Source: Byssochlamys sp. IMV 00236 (Eukaryota > Ascomycota > Eurotiomycetes > Eurotiales > Thermoascaceae). Taken from it: 23,338 nucleotides of DNA. The translations under genes and the position numbers were made by a program. The notes under the pieces are model-generated. The model saw only the letters and a list, made by a program, of their open reading frames with translations. It was not told the origin of the DNA and did not search any database. Below are positions 20,898 through 23,338 of the stretch, piece by piece. The stretch's first letter is position 1, and every line of letters starts with the position of its first letter. The stretch is from assembly GCA_001931875.2 (NCBI GenBank), contig MSJH02000738.1, forward strand, positions 1 to 23,338, written 5' to 3'.

Positions 20898-22430
20898 TTA
20901 AAATGATTGGTACACATTGTTCAATATTAATTCAATTCTGTTACCACCACAGTTCTGTAACGCAACTGTCTCCTCATAGTCTGCAAGTTGAGAGTTTGCG
21001 ATGACCATCTTTTTGATATGAGGAGCCTTTACGTAGAGTAATTCAAGAATTACTTTGGCCTTTAATAATCGTGTTTGATTCAACTCGATTGTTGATAGAG
21101 AATGATGCTGTGGTCCACTCTTCCTAGGGGTAATCTTTTTATGGAATTTAGGTCCTAGGCCTTCTAGAGTTAAGCTGTGAATGAAAGGACAAGACTGAAG
21201 GATGGTATCAAGATCAGGAGAATGGCTGCTGAAAGAATAATTGCCTATAGTCAATTTTGATAACTTGCTTCCAATGTTTTTCATGTAACGAATACAAGGA
21301 GATACTGAATCCCGGGTTGGTTTCCATGTTGCTATATAATAAAGCTTGTGATTACCGCCATTGTCCTTGATAAGTTCCAATTGAGTTCGTTCATAGCTTG
21401 ACTCGGAAATATCAAACTCTGCTTCCGTATCCTGCACGAACCAACACGTTTGGATTGTTTCTTCTATAGGGTCATTAGGACCCTCTACGTCCAGTTTGAC
21501 CGAGTATTCTATTAATGATTGTTGAAGGAAAGGAATCAGCACTCTCTGGAGATATTCGGTCATTGACTTTGTCCAAATATGCGACTTTCCATGGTAGATT
21601 CTTAGGACCAGCTTTCTTAGACCAGTAAACCGTTGGATGATGTAGGTTAGTGAGGACATGCAGAATTTGGGTAAATAAATATTAAGCTCTTTCAATGTCG
21701 GGTAGCTCGTCAGTTCATCATGAGTCGCATTGGGTGCATAGAACGGATGATCGAGCTCAAAACAGAGTTTTGTCAAAGTCGGACATGCCTGTAACAGATC
21801 ATGGAGATAGATCATCGTTTTTTGACTTCCTGCCGAGATGTTCAGATGCTTCAAATTTGGAAACAAAGACAGGTAGTTTAGTAAATGACCAAAGGACTGT
21901 TGTATCCAGCTATCGCATGAGCAATGAATCACCAGTGTGTGAAGTTGAGCACGAAAGAGGTAAAGAGAGCCGTAATAGCTGTCTGCGGCCTCTGCTATTC
22001 TTCCTCTGTATGGCCCAGGATAGATCAGGGTCTGAATACGGTCGAGACGAATTTCCTTCATGTTTGATAGATATTTCCAATAAATCGAGTAGAGTGTCAT
22101 AGAGAGCTTTTCGAGTCGAGTGCAGTACTGGATCAGTCTTCCGAATTCCTCATAGGTCAGGTTATGCTCATGATTGGGGCATGTGCAACACTCGATATCC
22201 AAGGACTTGGTATATAGGAAAACAGGATGCGTCGACTGCTTGGATGCGTCAAAGCAACGCAAAAGAACTACAGTATTTGTATTATCAACAGCGACTTCTT
22301 CATAACAAAAACGCCTTGCAACTTCTAACCAGCTCTTGCAAACCCGTTGACATGTAAATTGATCAGTTTTGGATAATGACTTAATGATGGATACGAGTAT
22401 TTCTCTTGGTAGATGTATAATTGAAGGCAT
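20898..22430 (-). CDS. F-box protein with leucine-rich-repeat-like body
   Basis: A single uninterrupted exon of 510 aa, unlike its intron-rich neighbours. Residues 3-48 form an F-box: HLPREILVSIIKSLSKTDQF, then CQRVCKSWLEVARRF. It should bind Skp1 and serve as the substrate adaptor of an SCF ubiquitin ligase. The remainder has irregular leucine-rich segments (FPNLKHLNISAG, CPTLTKLCFELDHP, YPTLKELNIYLPK, FTGLRKLVLRIYHG, CPFIHSLTLEGLG, STIELNQTRLLKA), the pattern of FBXL-type receptors. Such F-box/LRR proteins are often numerous and fast-evolving in fungi, so orthology and substrate cannot be named. The start at 22430 directly precedes the F-box and fits. A 135-codon frame on the opposite strand is a shadow. 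Confidence 0.88.
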   Translation of the reverse strand: MPSIIHLPREILVSIIKSLSKTDQFTCQRVCKSWLEVARRFCYEEVAVDNTNTVVLLRCFDASKQSTHPVFLYTKSLDIECCTCPNHEHNLTYEEFGRLIQYCTRLEKLSMTLYSIYWKYLSNMKEIRLDRIQTLIYPGPYRGRIAEAADSYYGSLYLFRAQLHTLVIHCSCDSWIQQSFGHLLNYLSLFPNLKHLNISAGSQKTMIYLHDLLQACPTLTKLCFELDHPFYAPNATHDELTSYPTLKELNIYLPKFCMSSLTYIIQRFTGLRKLVLRIYHGKSHIWTKSMTEYLQRVLIPFLQQSLIEYSVKLDVEGPNDPIEETIQTCWFVQDTEAEFDISESSYERTQLELIKDNGGNHKLYYIATWKPTRDSVSPCIRYMKNIGSKLSKLTIGNYSFSSHSPDLDTILQSCPFIHSLTLEGLGPKFHKKITPRKSGPQHHSLSTIELNQTRLLKAKVILELLYVKAPHIKKMVIANSQLADYEETVALQNCGGNRIELILNNVYQSF

Positions 22431-22724
22431 TTAAAGAATAAAGAAGTGAGAGAAAAAAGGAGATGGCTGAACGTTTGGTAAAAATGGATGACCTTGTGCA
22501 TATGTTTTGCGTAACACTGGATCTACTGCATTTGATAAGGAATAACAGCTATGGGCGTTGTCTACAAAGCATATGTATACACACGCTCATTTATTAATGA
22601 TTTTTACTCTGATCAAGTATAGTTTTATCATAAAAATTTCATCAAAATTTATAGTTTTGAAATTTTTGGTTGCCTTAAATGTTTAAAAATTTATAATCTG
22701 TAAAATATAAATAAATAAGGCATA

Positions 22725-23034
22725 ATGAAATGTCGGTATTACATCTGCGCTTGTTGGTATCTCCCCCTAGACAAACATTCTTGGAGATCATATGCCTTTT
22801 ATCAAGAATCCTGTTTATATCTAATCAATTAAACATTTATGTTTTAAGCATAATTCATTGCTGTCCTTTAATATTGTAAAAGATAGAGCTGAGAATTTCC
22901 TCGGAAAATCATTTATTCTAGGCTTTCCTGAATTTAAGCAACGGATTAGCAATAATACCTTTTGCTTATTAAAAGAGATCTCTTTATCAAATTGGCTGTG
23001 TGTAGTACCGTGGTTATTATATTTTTCTTTATAA
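22725..23034 (+). pseudogene. possible relic coding sequence
   Basis: Two plus-strand frames abut in different phases: 22725-22832 (35 codons from ATG, MKCRYYICACWYLPLDKHSW...) and 22825-23034 (69 codons, no ATG, with IVKDRAENFLGKSFILGF and FCLLKEISLSNWLCVVPW). The composition looks protein-like, but the opposite strand is also open for 85 codons (22821-23078), so the strand is undecided. No family is recognised. It could be a frameshifted relic, a spliced gene or chance. Confidence 0.2.
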
Positions 23035-23047
23035 AAGTTAAACAGGT

Positions 23048-23071
23048 TGATTTTATCGAATGATAAAATCA
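23048..23071. repeat. perfect 10-bp inverted repeat with 4-nt loop
   Basis: TGATTTTATC, then GAAT, then GATAAAATCA: a perfect 10-bp stem in RNA or cruciform form. It lies just downstream of the relic-like frames. Function unknown. Confidence 0.6.
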
Positions 23072-23318
23072 CTATCACTCTATATCTTTGCTTATCCCCT
23101 ATTATTAATTTCCCCTTAGAAATCCTCTTATTTATCTGGTAAAGTTTAAAACAAAGTAGAGTAAATTAATCGTGGCCCTTTGATCGGATGTTTCTACTTT
23201 TTTATAGACGTCTATGATTTTTGGTTGGTGGACTGAATATGAATAACTAAAAAAAGGGACTCAGCACCACTTTTTTTTTTTTTTTTTTTTCTCTCTCTTT
23301 CCTGTTCAACTTTTCTAT

Positions 23319-23338
23319 ATGAATTCAACTCTTCAACA
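23319..23338 (+). CDS. possible start of a gene truncated by the window end
   Basis: A T20 run and CT-rich tract (23271-23300) are followed by an ATG at 23319 whose six complete codons (MNSTLQ) stay open to the window edge. The context resembles the poly-T leader before the PDI start at 36. Too short for any product call. Confidence 0.25.

Larger units (their letters stand above)
22431..23338. other. AT-rich flank after the F-box gene
   Basis: The first ~200 nt are likely the F-box promoter. 22600-22720 is very AT-rich with an imperfect inverted repeat (arms 22632-22641 and 22658-22667). 22725-23034 contains protein-like frames listed separately. 23271-23300 is a T20 run followed by CT repeats, like the leader tracts before other genes here. 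Confidence 0.45.

Noticed and set aside
21695..22102. 135-codon plus-strand ORF inside the F-box gene
   Set aside because: Antisense shadow of a clear 510-codon F-box frame; no independent features.

Overview
The window looks like nuclear DNA of a filamentous fungus, most likely an early-diverging (Mucoromycota/Mucorales-type) species. Reasons: it is AT-rich, genes are short and split by many 45-110 nt GT-AG introns with short terminal exons, pyrimidine-rich tracts precede several starts, GA/CT/TA/CA microsatellites are common, and the gene set mixes conserved eukaryotic housekeeping genes with an AZUL-HECT (UBE3A-type) ligase, a CCG-motif tetraspanin and an F-box protein. Genus cannot be fixed from the sequence alone.

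Layout from left to right. 36-1572 (+): protein disulfide isomerase with two CGHC thioredoxin domains and an ERp29-type tail. 1644-2214 (-): nuclear transport factor 2. 3000-3463 (-): small Whi5/Nrm1-like candidate G1/S repressor. 4148-5203 (+): non-RD serine/threonine kinase. 5411-5998 (+): ribosomal protein eL33. 6585-7905 (+): 4-hydroxyphenylpyruvate dioxygenase. 8120-8872 (-): Mediator subunit 18. 9331-9845 (+): Aim19-like mitochondrial membrane protein. 10488-11666 (+): seven-exon tetraspanin. 11818-12597 (+): V-ATPase proteolipid c''. 12740-16121 (-): AZUL-HECT ubiquitin ligase in four exons. 16122-18306: a 2.2 kb gap with a possible degraded or intron-rich minus-strand gene. 18307-20588 (+): eight-repeat Pumilio protein of the Puf4 type. 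20898-22430 (-): intronless F-box protein. 22431-23338: AT-rich flank with protein-like remnants, and possibly the start of another gene at the very end.

The genes do not form a cluster or pathway; this is ordinary housekeeping chromatin. The main regulatory points are four tail-to-tail gene pairs with only 71-309 nt between stop codons, and a Puf4-type UGUACAAUA element in the presumed 3' UTR of the Puf4-like gene. Nearly every multi-exon gene had to be joined by hand. All splice junctions below come from GT-AG sites, reading-phase agreement and family resemblance, not from transcripts. I see no CRISPR array, rRNA or tRNA gene, or intact transposon.
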